Assembly (NCBI RefSeq): GCF_900199185.1
Contig: NZ_OBMI01000001.1
Location: 806,001 to 870,000, forward strand
Direction: 5' to 3'
Length of the DNA: 64,000 nt
DNA from: Sphingomonas guangdongensis
Lineage (GTDB): Bacteria; Pseudomonadota; Alphaproteobacteria; Sphingomonadales; Sphingomonadaceae
Shown here: piece after piece, positions 53,031 through 61,554 of the stretch
Layout of the letters: each line of letters begins with the position of its first letter
Numbering within the stretch: position 1 is the stretch's first letter
Made by a program: the position numbers and the translations under genes
Notes under the pieces: generated by a model
The model's input: only the letters and a program-made list of their open reading frames with translations
Database searches by the model: none
Told to the model about the DNA's origin: nothing

Positions 53031-54395
53031 TCAGCGTGCCTTGCGGACCGCCGCCGCCTTGGGCTTCGGCGCGACGGCGGCGGTCTGGACCGCCGGCCCG
53101 AGCCGACCGATCGTCTTCAGCGCATAGTCGAGCTGGAAGTCCTTGATCCCCTTCGTCTCCAGCTCCTTGGCCGACGCGGTGAAGCGGGGATCGTCGCTCG
53201 TGTCCTCCTCCAGCGCCTTGTTGTCGACCTTGGCGGTGTTGATCAGGTGACGGCGCAGGTCCGCCTCGCGGAAGACGGGGCGGGTCTTGTAGTCGGGATC
53301 GCTCAGCTGCGGCACCGCGATGTCGGGCTCGATCCCGCCCTCCTGCACCGAGCGGCCGGACGGCGTGTAGTAGCGCGCGGTGGTGAGCCGGAGCGCCGAA
53401 TTGGACGACAGCGGGAGCAGCGTCTGCACCGATCCCTTGCCGAAGCTGCGCTCACCCATCACCAGCGCGCGGTGGTGGTCCTGGAGCGCGCCCGCGACGA
53501 TCTCCGAGGCGGAGGCCGTGCCCGAATCGGTCAGGACGATGATCGGCAGGCCCTTGGTCAGGTCGCCGGGCTTGGCATAATAGCGCTCGATGTCGCTCTT
53601 CGCCCGGCCGCGCTGCGACACGATCTCGCCGTGGTCCAGGAACACGTCGCTGACCTCGATCGCCTGGGTCAGCAGCCCGCCGCCATTGTCGCGCAGATCG
53701 ACGACGTAGCCGAGCGGCGCGCGCCCCAGCGACTTCTCGATCGCCATGATCGCGGCGCGGGTGTCCGCCCCGGTGTTGGCGCTGAAGGTGTTGATGTTGA
53801 TGACGCCGATGCCGTTCTTCACCTCCCACTTGACCGGCTTCTGGACAATGATCTCGCGCACCAGCGTGACGTCCAGCGGCTTGTCGCGACCGGGGCGGAC
53901 CAGCGTAATCGACACCTTGGTGCCGGCCGGGCCGCGCATTCCCTCGATAGCCTCGTCCAGGCTCTGGCCGTAGATCAGCGTGCCGTTGATGTGGGTAATA
54001 TAGTCGCCGGACTTGATTCCGGCGCGGTAGGCGGGGGTGTCCTCCGTCGGGGCGATCACCTTGACCGCGCCGTCCTCCATGCTGACGGTGAGGCCTAGGC
54101 CGCCGTAGTTGCCCTCCGTCGCGATCCGCATGTTGTCGAACTCGAGCGCGTCGACGTAGCTGGAGTGCGGGTCGAGCGCCGCCAACATGCCCTGGATCGC
54201 GCCCTTGACCAGCGTCTTGTCGTCGACCTTGTCGACGTAATCCGCCTTTACCCGGTTGTAGATGTCCATGAACACGTCGAGGTCGCGGTAGGCGCCGCTG
54301 TCGACCTGGGCCATCGCGGCGGTGGTCAGCGGCACGGCCGCGACCGTGCCGAGCAGCGCCGCGGCGCGGAACAGGGAAGGGAACAGGCGTGGCAT
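53031..54395 (-). CDS. ctpA: S41 family C-terminal processing protease CtpA
   Basis: 454 residues, exported (MPRLFPSLFRAAALLGTVAA; cleavage near MAQ). A PDZ domain covers about 95-180 (YGGLGLTVSMEDGAVKV). The catalytic Ser is in the SGTASASE motif (291-298), with the general-base Lys at K320 (FGKGSVQT). It degrades or trims exported proteins marked at their C-terminus. The neighbour envC and the family link to peptidoglycan hydrolase control suggest a cell-wall role. The last 40 residues are Ala/Lys-rich and probably flexible. Confidence 0.95.
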   Translation of the reverse strand: MPRLFPSLFRAAALLGTVAAVPLTTAAMAQVDSGAYRDLDVFMDIYNRVKADYVDKVDDKTLVKGAIQGMLAALDPHSSYVDALEFDNMRIATEGNYGGLGLTVSMEDGAVKVIAPTEDTPAYRAGIKSGDYITHINGTLIYGQSLDEAIEGMRGPAGTKVSITLVRPGRDKPLDVTLVREIIVQKPVKWEVKNGIGVININTFSANTGADTRAAIMAIEKSLGRAPLGYVVDLRDNGGGLLTQAIEVSDVFLDHGEIVSQRGRAKSDIERYYAKPGDLTKGLPIIVLTDSGTASASEIVAGALQDHHRALVMGERSFGKGSVQTLLPLSSNSALRLTTARYYTPSGRSVQEGGIEPDIAVPQLSDPDYKTRPVFREADLRRHLINTAKVDNKALEEDTSDDPRFTASAKELETKGIKDFQLDYALKTIGRLGPAVQTAAVAPKPKAAAVRKAR

Positions 54396-54497
54396 GGGGC
54401 AGGTCCTGACGGAGGCGTAAGGCCGTGGTTTTAACCGGTTTCGCGAGGAGGTGCAAAACACGGCGGCGCTGAATGCCGGCTGACTGGCGGGCGCGCC

Positions 54498-55721
54498 TCA
54501 GCCGATCAGCTGAGCGAGATCGACCGCCTGCCCGCGTCGGCGCAGCTCCACCGTGATCCGCGGTTCGTCACCGAGCACCGCCCGGCCAAGCGGCGCGCCG
54601 GATGCCACCGTGCCGCCGACGGTCGCCGCGATGGCATCCAGCCCGATCACCGCACTCGACCAGCCGTCACCGTGATCGATGATGACGACACCGCCATAGT
54701 CGCGGAACGGCCGCGCGAACACGATCCGGCCCGCCGCCGGTGCCCGGACGAGCGCGCCCGGCGCCACCAGCAGCGTGACGCCGCGGGCGCGCACGCCGCT
54801 TGTCGAAAGCTCGCCCAGCCCCTCCACCACCCGGCCGGCGGCCGGCAGCCGATAGGGCGCGGTGCCGAAGCGCGCACGCGGCTCGGCGATCCCGCGCTCC
54901 GGGCGGGGCAGCGGCCCGGGCAGCGCCGCCAGCGCCGCGCGGACCTGCGCCGCATCCTCGGCGGTGCCGAGCCGGTCCACGAGCTCGCGCGCCCGCTCGC
55001 CGAGCGCCAGCGCGCGGTCGCTCTCGACCAGAGCCGAGCGGTCGAGCGTCGCGCCGCGCAGCCGCTCCGCCCCCTGCAGCTGGACGAGCGCGAGGCGCTC
55101 GCGCTGGAGCCGCGCCTGACCGGCGGCGAGCGCCTGCGCAGCGGCGACCGCGCTCGCTCGCAAGCGCTCGGCGCGGGCGATCTCGGCCCGCACGGCGCGG
55201 CTGCGCGCCTGCACGACGGGGAGGACGGTGCCGAGCACCGCGCGGACGTGGACCACCTCGTCGACCGACCCCGGCTGCGCGACCGACAGCGCGGCCGGGC
55301 GCCGCGCGAGCGACTGGAGCGCCGCGACCAGCCGCTGGATCGGCGCCTGCCGCTCGGCGAGCGTTTCCCGCGCACTGCCCAGCGCCCGCGCGGTCAGCGC
55401 CGCCTGGGCGCGCGCGGCGGTGATCTCCGCCTCCGCCGCGCGGATCCGCTCGGCAACCGCTGCCTCGCGCACGCGGGCCCGATCGGCGGCGTCGCGTGCT
55501 TCGTCGGCGTCGCGCTCCAGCAGCCGCGCCCGCGCGTCCGCCGCTGCCGCCGCCCGCTTGGCCGCCGCGAGCCGCGCCTGGTCGCTGACGGGTGCAGCGC
55601 CGAGGAGAAACAGGCTTAGCACACCCGCCAATGCTCGTGCCGAGCTTGTCGAGATACGTGCCCGCACCACGCCCGCCGACAAGCTCGGGGCGAACGGCAA
55701 CGCGTGGAGATCACCCCTCAC
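54498..55721 (-). CDS. EnvC-like murein hydrolase activator
   Basis: About 407 residues from the GTG at 55721. A hydrophobic signal (LAGVLSLFLLGAAP) follows about 30 odd residues, then a long Ala/Arg-rich coiled coil (about 50-240) and a C-terminal LytM/M23 fold (GVTLLVAPGALVRAPAAGRI and VIIDHGDGWSSAVIGL). The first M23 zinc motif (HxxxD) and the HxH motif are not visible, so this should be a non-enzymatic activator like EnvC. The true start may be a TTG or GTG just before the signal, since the segment before it is encoded by a repeat. The start overlaps the rlmH end. Confidence 0.82.
   Translation of the reverse strand: MRGDLHALPFAPSLSAGVVRARISTSSARALAGVLSLFLLGAAPVSDQARLAAAKRAAAAADARARLLERDADEARDAADRARVREAAVAERIRAAEAEITAARAQAALTARALGSARETLAERQAPIQRLVAALQSLARRPAALSVAQPGSVDEVVHVRAVLGTVLPVVQARSRAVRAEIARAERLRASAVAAAQALAAGQARLQRERLALVQLQGAERLRGATLDRSALVESDRALALGERARELVDRLGTAEDAAQVRAALAALPGPLPRPERGIAEPRARFGTAPYRLPAAGRVVEGLGELSTSGVRARGVTLLVAPGALVRAPAAGRIVFARPFRDYGGVVIIDHGDGWSSAVIGLDAIAATVGGTVASGAPLGRAVLGDEPRITVELRRRGQAVDLAQLIG
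55640..55688. repeat. short inverted repeat inside the envC 5' end
   Basis: CCGAGCTTGTCG at 55640-55651 pairs perfectly with 55677-55688 around a 25-base spacer. The CGAGCTTGTCGA core resembles repeat motifs common in sphingomonad intergenic DNA, as I recall. The element lies inside the reading frame between the most upstream GTG and the signal peptide. Confidence 0.6.
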
Positions 55722-56130
55722 GGTGGTACGGGTGCCCGGCGAGGATGGAGGTCGCGCGCCACAGCTGTTCCGCCAGCATTGCGCGCGCGAGCATGTGCGG
55801 CCAGGTCAGGCGGCCGAACGAGAGCAGATAGTCCGCCTGCGCTCGCGCCGCATCGTCGAAGCCGTCGGCGGCGCCGATCAGGAAGCGGCACTCGCGGACT
55901 CCCTCGTCGCGCCAGCGCCCGAGCCGGTCGGCGAACGCCTTCGATCCCGGGGTCTCGCCTGTCTCGTCGAGCAGCACGATCCGCGCCCCGTCGGCGGGCG
56001 GAACGCGCCCGCCCGTGTCCGGCAGCTCGGTCACCTTCACCGGCCAGCTGATCCGTTTGAGGTAGCGCTCAACCAGCTCCGCTTCCGGGCTCCGCCCGAT
56101 CCGTCCCCGCGCGACGATGTGCAGCTGCAT
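55711..56130 (-). CDS. rlmH: 23S rRNA pseudouridine(1915) N3-methyltransferase RlmH
   Basis: 139-residue SPOUT-class methyltransferase acting on helix 69 of the 23S rRNA. The C-terminal knot is classic: ECRFLIGAADG, LSFGRLTWPHMLARAMLAEQ and SILAGHPYHREG. The ATG at 56130 (MQLHIVARGRIG) is the family start. It sits in the conserved nadD-rsfS-rlmH set, 107 bases after rsfS. The end overlaps the first GTG of the envC gene by 11 bases. Confidence 0.94.
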   Translation of the reverse strand: MQLHIVARGRIGRSPEAELVERYLKRISWPVKVTELPDTGGRVPPADGARIVLLDETGETPGSKAFADRLGRWRDEGVRECRFLIGAADGFDDAARAQADYLLSFGRLTWPHMLARAMLAEQLWRATSILAGHPYHREG

Positions 56131-56237
56131 GTCAGGAGGTCGACCGAACGAACATGACGCTCCTGTCGCACGCTCGGATGCCTGCGCCAACTCAGGGTAT
56201 GGTCATCCCGCGTATGATTCGGCTTGACCGACCCGGC

Positions 56238-56645
56238 TCAGTGCGGCTCGCCGCCGCCGGTGCCCGGCGCGTCGCCAAACGACCACATCCGCTCCAGATT
56301 GTAGAAGGTGCGGACTTCCGGGCGAAACAGGTGGACGATCACGTCGCCCGCGTCGATCAGCACCCAGTCGGCGTTGGGCAGCCCTTCCACGCGCGCGGTG
56401 CGGCCGAACTCGGCCTTGATCTTCTCCGCGAGCTTGGTCGCCATCGACGCGACCTGGCGGGTCGAGCGACCGGACGCGACCACCATGTGATCGGCGATCG
56501 ACGACTTGCCGGCGAGCGGAATGGTCACGGTGTCGACCGCCTGATCATCCTCCAGGCTGGTCATCACCAGCGCGTGCAGCCGATCGGCCGCGTCGGATTG
56601 GGCGTCAGTGCCGGTGGTGCGGATCGCATGGGGTTGGGTGGCCAA
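56238..56645 (-). CDS. rsfS: ribosome silencing factor RsfS
   Basis: 135 residues of the RsfS/DUF143 fold, which binds ribosomal protein L14 and blocks subunit joining in starvation. KSSIADHMVVASGRSTRQVA and DWVLIDAGDVIVHLFRPEVR are the signature strands. The first 25 residues are variable. It begins 2 bases after the nadD stop, the usual pairing. Confidence 0.94.
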   Translation of the reverse strand: MATQPHAIRTTGTDAQSDAADRLHALVMTSLEDDQAVDTVTIPLAGKSSIADHMVVASGRSTRQVASMATKLAEKIKAEFGRTARVEGLPNADWVLIDAGDVIVHLFRPEVRTFYNLERMWSFGDAPGTGGGEPH

Positions 56646-56647
56646 GG

Positions 56648-57280
56648 TTACTCCAATGTCGGGTTGCGGTGCGTGAGTCCGCAGGTAGGGACGGTCATGC
56701 GACGATGCCAGTCGGGGTCAGCCGCGCGCAGCCGCGTCGCGGAGGTGGGATCGGGACGAAAGCGCAAGCGCACAACCGCCGGTAGTCTCCACTCGGTCCA
56801 GTTCGTCGCCATGGCCGCGGGCCGCACCCAGCGCCGCAGCCAGCCCATCGCCGGACCCGCGAGGGCGGCACTCTCATACCCCGGCCGCGCCACGGCCGCA
56901 ATCGGCATCGTGCGCGCGATCCCCCGCCAGTCGCGCCAGCGATGAAAATCGGCGAGGTTATCCGCCCCCATGATCCAGACGAACCGATGGTGCGGGAATC
57001 GCCGCCGCAGGGCGCGAAGTGTGTCGATCGTGTAGCGGGTGCCCATCGCCGCCTCGATCCCGGTCGCGCGGATGGGCGCATGCCGCGCCATCCGCCGGGC
57101 AGAGGCGAGCCGCGCGGCGAACGGCGCCATGTCGGTCGCGCCGGCCTTCAGCGGATTGCCGGGCGACACCAGCCACCACACCTCGTCCAGGCGCATCTCG
57201 TGCAGCACGGCGAGCGAGATGCGGCGGTGCGCGCGGTGCGCGGGATTGAACGACCCGCCGAGCAGCCCGATCCGGCTCAG
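56648..57280 (-). CDS. nadD: nicotinate-nucleotide adenylyltransferase NadD
   Basis: Adenylates nicotinate mononucleotide in NAD synthesis. Homology needs the nucleotidyltransferase start RIGLLGGSFNPAHRAHRRIS, with H15 and H18 as the HxxH catalytic pair. In that frame there is no ATG, GTG or TTG before it: an in-frame stop lies 15 codons upstream and the best codon is CTG at 57280, with GGAG seven bases before. A GTG at 57208 would delete the active site. With the CTG start the product has 210 residues, a normal length. FVWIMGADNLADFHRW and TSATRLR are the other motifs. Confidence 0.88.
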   Translation of the reverse strand: MSRIGLLGGSFNPAHRAHRRISLAVLHEMRLDEVWWLVSPGNPLKAGATDMAPFAARLASARRMARHAPIRATGIEAAMGTRYTIDTLRALRRRFPHHRFVWIMGADNLADFHRWRDWRGIARTMPIAAVARPGYESAALAGPAMGWLRRWVRPAAMATNWTEWRLPAVVRLRFRPDPTSATRLRAADPDWHRRMTVPTCGLTHRNPTLE

Positions 57281-57477
57281 CGGCCTGCTCCAGGCGAACG
57301 GATCAAGTCATGGTCAAGAGTCATGCCGACATCCTTAACGGTCCCGTCCCGGCCCGCCAGTGGGCAGAAGAATATGCCAGCATCGCTGACCTTGTTGTCA
57401 CCGCGCTTGAAACTTTCTAACAACGCACCGGACAGCGGTCCCGTGCGTTACGGCGGGGCACGCGAGGTGGAGAGAGC

Positions 57478-58749
57478 ATGACCGACGAGCGCGCCCGCGC
57501 CAACCTGCAGCCGCTGTCCCTGCACGTGCCGGAACCCCGATTCCGGCCGGGCGACCCGGTAGACTTCGCCGATGTCGCAGTGCCGCCGGTCGATGCCGCG
57601 CGCCGACCGGACACCGCCGCCGACCCGAGAAGCTTTCACGAGCTCGCCTTTGGCCTGGTCCGGGTGCTGGAGCTCGACGGGACGGCCGGCGGACAGTGGA
57701 ACCCGCGGCTGTCACCCGACCAGATGCGCCGCATGCTCCGCAACATGGCGCTGACCCGCGCCTTTGACGAGCGCATGTTCCGCGCTCAGCGTCAGGGCAA
57801 GACCAGCTTCTACATGAAGTCGCTGGGCGAGGAGGCAGTGTCGATCGGCGCCGCCGCCGCGCTCGCCGATGACGACATGTGCTTCCCGTCGTACCGGCAG
57901 CAGGGCATCCTGCTCTCGCGCGGCTGCCCGCTCGTCGACATGATGAACCAGATCTACTCGAACCGCGGCGACAAGCTGATGGGTCGACAGCTGCCGATCA
58001 TGTACTCGGAGAAGCGCTTCGGCTTCTTCTCGATTTCGGGCAACCTCACCACCCAGTACCCGCAGGCGGTCGGCTGGGCGATGGCGTCGGCGGCCAAGGG
58101 CGACACCCGCATCGCCGCGACCTGGTGCGGCGAGGGATCGACCGCGGAGGGCGACTTCCACTCCGCCTGCACCTTCGCCAGCGTCTACCGCGCCCCCGTC
58201 ATTTTCAACGTCGTCAACAATCAGTGGGCGATCTCCAGCTTCTCAGGGTTCGCCGGCGCGGAGGCGACGACCTTTGCCGCCCGCGCCATCGGCTATGGCA
58301 TCGCCGGGCTCCGGGTCGACGGCAACGACGCGCTCGCCGTCTACGCCGCGACCCAGTGGGCGGCGGAGCGCGCGCGCACCAACGGTGGGCCGACGCTGAT
58401 CGAGCACTTCACCTACCGCGCGGAGGGGCACTCCACCTCCGACGACCCGACCCAATATCGCTCGGCGGGGGAACCCAACGCCTGGCCGCTCGGCGACCCG
58501 GTCGTGCGCCTGCGCGACCACCTGATCGCGCTTGGTGAATGGGACGAGGAGCGTCACGCCCAGATGGACAGGGAGCTCGCCGAGGAAGTCCGCGCCGCCC
58601 AGAAGGAAGCGGAGAAGAACGGCGTGCTCGGCCACGGCATGCACCAGCCGTTCGAAACGATGTTCGAGGGCGTGTTCGAGCAAACGCCCTGGCACCTGAA
58701 GGAACAGCAGGCGCAGATGATCGCCGAGCGCCAAGCGGCGGGGATCTGA
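57478..58749 (+). CDS. bkdA: branched-chain 2-oxoacid dehydrogenase E1 alpha
   Basis: Thiamine-diphosphate-dependent decarboxylase subunit for oxo acids from Val, Leu and Ile. The 423 residues include the ThDP-binding region ATWCGEGSTAEGDFHSACTF and IFNVVNNQWAISS, and the phospho-loop-like HSTSDDPTQYRSAGE. The N-terminal 75 residues are a variable arm. GGAGAGAGC precedes the ATG. It is followed 2 bases later by E1 beta. The 197-base gap to nadD holds the divergent promoters, but I cannot name boxes with confidence. Confidence 0.93.
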   Translation: MTDERARANLQPLSLHVPEPRFRPGDPVDFADVAVPPVDAARRPDTAADPRSFHELAFGLVRVLELDGTAGGQWNPRLSPDQMRRMLRNMALTRAFDERMFRAQRQGKTSFYMKSLGEEAVSIGAAAALADDDMCFPSYRQQGILLSRGCPLVDMMNQIYSNRGDKLMGRQLPIMYSEKRFGFFSISGNLTTQYPQAVGWAMASAAKGDTRIAATWCGEGSTAEGDFHSACTFASVYRAPVIFNVVNNQWAISSFSGFAGAEATTFAARAIGYGIAGLRVDGNDALAVYAATQWAAERARTNGGPTLIEHFTYRAEGHSTSDDPTQYRSAGEPNAWPLGDPVVRLRDHLIALGEWDEERHAQMDRELAEEVRAAQKEAEKNGVLGHGMHQPFETMFEGVFEQTPWHLKEQQAQMIAERQAAGI

Positions 58750-58751
58750 CG

Positions 58752-59765
58752 ATGGCCCGCATGAACATGATCCAGGCGATCAACTCCGCGCTGGAGGTCA
58801 CCATGGCGCGCGATCCCGACGTGATCGTGATGGGGGAGGACGTCGGCTATTTCGGCGGCGTGTTCCGGGCCACCGCAGGGTTGCAAGCCAAGTACGGGAA
58901 GACTCGGGTGTTCGACACACCGATCACGGAGATCGGGATCGTCGGAGTCGCGATCGGGATGGGTGCCTACGGCTTGCGCCCCGTACCGGAGATCCAGTTC
59001 GCCGATTACATCTATCCCGCGCTCGACCAGCTGGTCAGCGAGGCGGCGCGGCTCCGCTACCGCTCGGCCGGCGATTTCACCGCGCCGATCACGGTTCGCA
59101 GCCCGTACGGCGGCGGCATCTTCGGCGGCCAGACCCACTCGCAGTCGCCCGAGGGCATCTTCACCCACGTGTCGGGCATCAAGACGGTGATCCCCTCGAC
59201 GCCGTACGACGCCAAGGGGCTGCTGATCGCCGCGATCGAGGACAACGACCCCGTCCTCTTCCTGGAGCCCAAGCGCATCTACAACGGCCCCTTCGACGGC
59301 CACTATGATCGCCCGTCCAAGAACTGGGGCAGCCATCCCGCGGGCGAGGTGCCCGAGGATCATTACCGCGTCGACCTGGGCACTGCCGCCACCGTGCGGG
59401 TGGGCAACGATGTGACGATCCTCGCCTATGGCACGATGGTCCATGTCGCGCTGAACACGATCGAGGAGCTCGGGATCGACGCCGAGGTGATTGACCTGCG
59501 CACGCTCGTCCCCCTCGATATTGGGGCGATCGAGGCATCGGTGAAGAAGACCGGCCGCTGCGTGATCGTGCACGAGGCGACCCGCACCAGCGGCTTCGGC
59601 GCGGAGCTCTCCGCGCTGGTTCAGGAACGCTGCTTCCACCATCTCGAGGCGCCGGTCGAACGGGTCACCGGCTTCGACACGCCCTATCCCCACAGCCTGG
59701 AGTGGGCCTATTTCCCCGGGCCGGTGCGCATCGGCGAGGCGCTAAAGAAAGTCATGAAGGACTGA
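58752..59765 (+). CDS. bkdB: branched-chain 2-oxoacid dehydrogenase E1 beta
   Basis: 337-residue transketolase-like subunit. MNMIQAINSALEVTMARDPD, MGEDVGYFGGVFRAT, TPITEIGIVGVAIGMG and RSPYGGGIFGGQTHSQSPEG are E1-beta signatures of the branched-chain type. HEATRTSGFGAELSALVQE is in the C-terminal domain. It is tightly linked to E1 alpha, and E2 follows after a 92-base gap filled by a palindromic element. Confidence 0.95.
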   Translation: MARMNMIQAINSALEVTMARDPDVIVMGEDVGYFGGVFRATAGLQAKYGKTRVFDTPITEIGIVGVAIGMGAYGLRPVPEIQFADYIYPALDQLVSEAARLRYRSAGDFTAPITVRSPYGGGIFGGQTHSQSPEGIFTHVSGIKTVIPSTPYDAKGLLIAAIEDNDPVLFLEPKRIYNGPFDGHYDRPSKNWGSHPAGEVPEDHYRVDLGTAATVRVGNDVTILAYGTMVHVALNTIEELGIDAEVIDLRTLVPLDIGAIEASVKKTGRCVIVHEATRTSGFGAELSALVQERCFHHLEAPVERVTGFDTPYPHSLEWAYFPGPVRIGEALKKVMKD

Positions 59766-59781
59766 CCGATCCTGCCTACCC

Positions 59782-59847
59782 CGTTCGCTTCGAGCGAAGT
59801 CGAGAAACGGGGTTTTGACGATGTCTCGACTTCGCTCGACATGAACG
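59782..59847. repeat. inverted repeat between E1 beta and E2
   Basis: Arms 59782-59805 and 59824-59847 are complementary over 24 positions apart from three near the outer end. The core TCTCGACTTCGCTCGA pairs perfectly. It sits in the bkd operon just before the E2 ribosome-binding site and could alter the subunit ratio. It shares sequence with the elements at 6-140 and 15259. Confidence 0.8.
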
Positions 59848-59857
59848 GATCAGGATT

Positions 59858-61168
59858 ATGGCGCGCTTCGAATTTCGTCTGCCCGACATCGGCGAGGGCA
59901 TCGCCGAGGCCGAGATCGTCGCCTGGCACGTCGCGGTCGGCGACCACATCGAAGAGGACGCGCAGCTCGCCGACATGATGACCGACAAGGCGACGGTCGA
60001 AATGGAATCGCCGGTTGCCGGCACGGTGGTGGCGCTCGCCGGCGAGGTCGGCGACCAGATCGCGATCGGCACCACGCTGGTGGTGATCGAGACGGAGGAG
60101 GCCGCGGGTGACGTGGCCGAACCGATGCCGGTGAGCGCGGCAACCGAGGAGCAGATCGAGGCCGAGAACCCAGGCGTGGAGGAGGTGGTCGAGACGTCAG
60201 CCCCGCAGCCCGCCCGTGCTCCAGCGCAGGCGGGAGCCGAGAGCCCCACAGCTTCCGTCAGCGACGCTGGGCTCCCGCCTGCGCAAGAGCACGGCGCGGA
60301 GCAGGCCCGCCCCGTCCTCGCCTCTCCCGCTGTCCGCGCGCGCGCCAAGGATCTGGGCGTCGACCTCAGCCAAGTCCGGCACGAAGGATTGCACGTCCGC
60401 CACGCCGACCTGGACGCCTACCTCCGCTACGCCGGCGGCCAGGGCTATCACGCGCCCCACGCCAGTCGCGCGCGCGACGACGTACCGGTCAAGGTGATCG
60501 GGATGCGCCGCCGCATCGCGGAGAACATGGCGGCATCGAAGCGCCAGATCCCGCACTTCACCTACGTCGACGAGATCGACGTGACCGCGCTGGAGGAGAT
60601 GCGGGGCCAGCTGAACGCCAGCCGCGGCGACCGGCCGAAGCTGACCATGCTGCCGTTCCTGATCGTCGCGATCTGCCGGACGCTGCCCGACTTCCCCATG
60701 ATCAACGCTCGCTACGACGACGAGGGCGGCGTGGTGACGCGGCACGGCAGCGTGCACCTGGGCATGGCGACGCAGACCGACGCCGGGCTGATGGTGCCCG
60801 TGATCCGCGACGCGCAGGACAGGAACGTGTGGCAGCTCGCCGCCGAGATCACCCGACTGGCCGACGCGGCGCGGACCTCCAAGGCGAAGTCCGAGGAGCT
60901 GAGCGGCTCGACCCTCACCGTCACCTCGCTCGGTCCGCTCGGCGGCATCGCGACGACCCCGGTCATCAACCGTCCCGAAGTTGCGATCATCGGCCCCAAC
61001 AAGATCGTCGAGCGCCCTGTGTTCAAGGGCGACGAGATCGTGCGCGCGAAGCTCATGAACCTGTCGATCAGCTGCGACCACCGCGTCGTCGATGGCTGGG
61101 ATGCGGCAAGCTACGTCCAGGCGGTCCGCAAGCTGCTGGAGACGCCGGTGCTGCTGTTCGCCGACTGA
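59858..61168 (+). CDS. bkdC: branched-chain 2-oxoacid dehydrogenase E2 (lipoyl acyltransferase)
   Basis: 436 residues. The lipoyl domain is 1-80, with the lipoylated Lys at K44 in MMTDKATVEME. An Ala/Pro/Glu linker runs about 85-150. The E3/E1-binding domain is about 152-187 (ASPAVRARAKDLGVDL), a second linker follows, and the catalytic CAT domain ends with H408 and D412 in SCDHRVVDGWD. Residues about 119-146 of the first linker are encoded by a palindromic element. The E3 dihydrolipoamide dehydrogenase is not in the window. Confidence 0.94.
   Translation: MARFEFRLPDIGEGIAEAEIVAWHVAVGDHIEEDAQLADMMTDKATVEMESPVAGTVVALAGEVGDQIAIGTTLVVIETEEAAGDVAEPMPVSAATEEQIEAENPGVEEVVETSAPQPARAPAQAGAESPTASVSDAGLPPAQEHGAEQARPVLASPAVRARAKDLGVDLSQVRHEGLHVRHADLDAYLRYAGGQGYHAPHASRARDDVPVKVIGMRRRIAENMAASKRQIPHFTYVDEIDVTALEEMRGQLNASRGDRPKLTMLPFLIVAICRTLPDFPMINARYDDEGGVVTRHGSVHLGMATQTDAGLMVPVIRDAQDRNVWQLAAEITRLADAARTSKAKSEELSGSTLTVTSLGPLGGIATTPVINRPEVAIIGPNKIVERPVFKGDEIVRAKLMNLSISCDHRVVDGWDAASYVQAVRKLLETPVLLFAD
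60214..60294. repeat. palindromic element translated in frame within the E2 linker
   Basis: Arms 60214-60238 and 60270-60294 match as reverse complements at 23 of 25 positions with a 31-base loop. The unit is 81 bases, exactly 27 codons, and has no stop in the reading frame. It encodes the Ala/Pro/Glu stretch RAPAQAGAESPTASVSDAG and its flanks. The GCGCAGGCGGGAGCC arm resembles the CCAGCGCAGGCTGG ends of the intergenic elements at 29593 and 46140. Confidence 0.85.
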
Positions 61169-61473
61169 TGGCGCACTGGCTGCTCCTCTACGACCTCGCG
61201 CCCGACTATCTGGAGCGCCGCGGCGTGCTGCGGAGCGCGCACCTGCTTGATGCGGAAGCGGCGGTCGCGCGCGGTGAGCTGGTCCTCGGCGGCGCACTTG
61301 CCGACCCGGCGGACCGGGCGGTGCTGCTGTTCACGTCGGACGACGCTCGGGTCGCCGAGCAGTTCGCGCGAGCCGATCCCTATGTGACTGCCGGGCTGGT
61401 GACGGCGTGGCAGGTGCGCAGCTGGGTTACGGTGGTCGGCGACGATGCCGCCGCGCCGGTCAGATCGGAGTAG
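61168..61473 (+). CDS. YciI family protein
   Basis: 101 residues, ferredoxin-like alpha/beta fold. WLLLYDLAPDYLERRGVLRS has the usual Tyr/Asp near the N-terminus, and RAVLLFTSDDARVAEQFARA plus DPYVTAGLVTAWQVRSW are the signature (DPY). The ATG shares one base with the E2 stop (TGATG), so it is translationally linked to the dehydrogenase genes. Substrate unknown. Confidence 0.87.
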   Translation: MAHWLLLYDLAPDYLERRGVLRSAHLLDAEAAVARGELVLGGALADPADRAVLLFTSDDARVAEQFARADPYVTAGLVTAWQVRSWVTVVGDDAAAPVRSE

Positions 61474-61476
61474 CAC

Positions 61477-61491
61477 GCGAGGGTTCCTCGC
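61477..61491 (+). terminator. possible hairpin after the bkd operon
   Basis: GCGAGG-GTT-CCTCGC forms a 6-bp stem with a 3-base loop, three bases past the YciI stop. No T-run follows. It is short and weak as a terminator on its own. Confidence 0.3.
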
Positions 61492-61554
61492 TGAGCCACA
61501 CAACTATATGCGAGCGCTACGCATCCTATATGCGGTCAGGCTCGTTGCGCCCGC

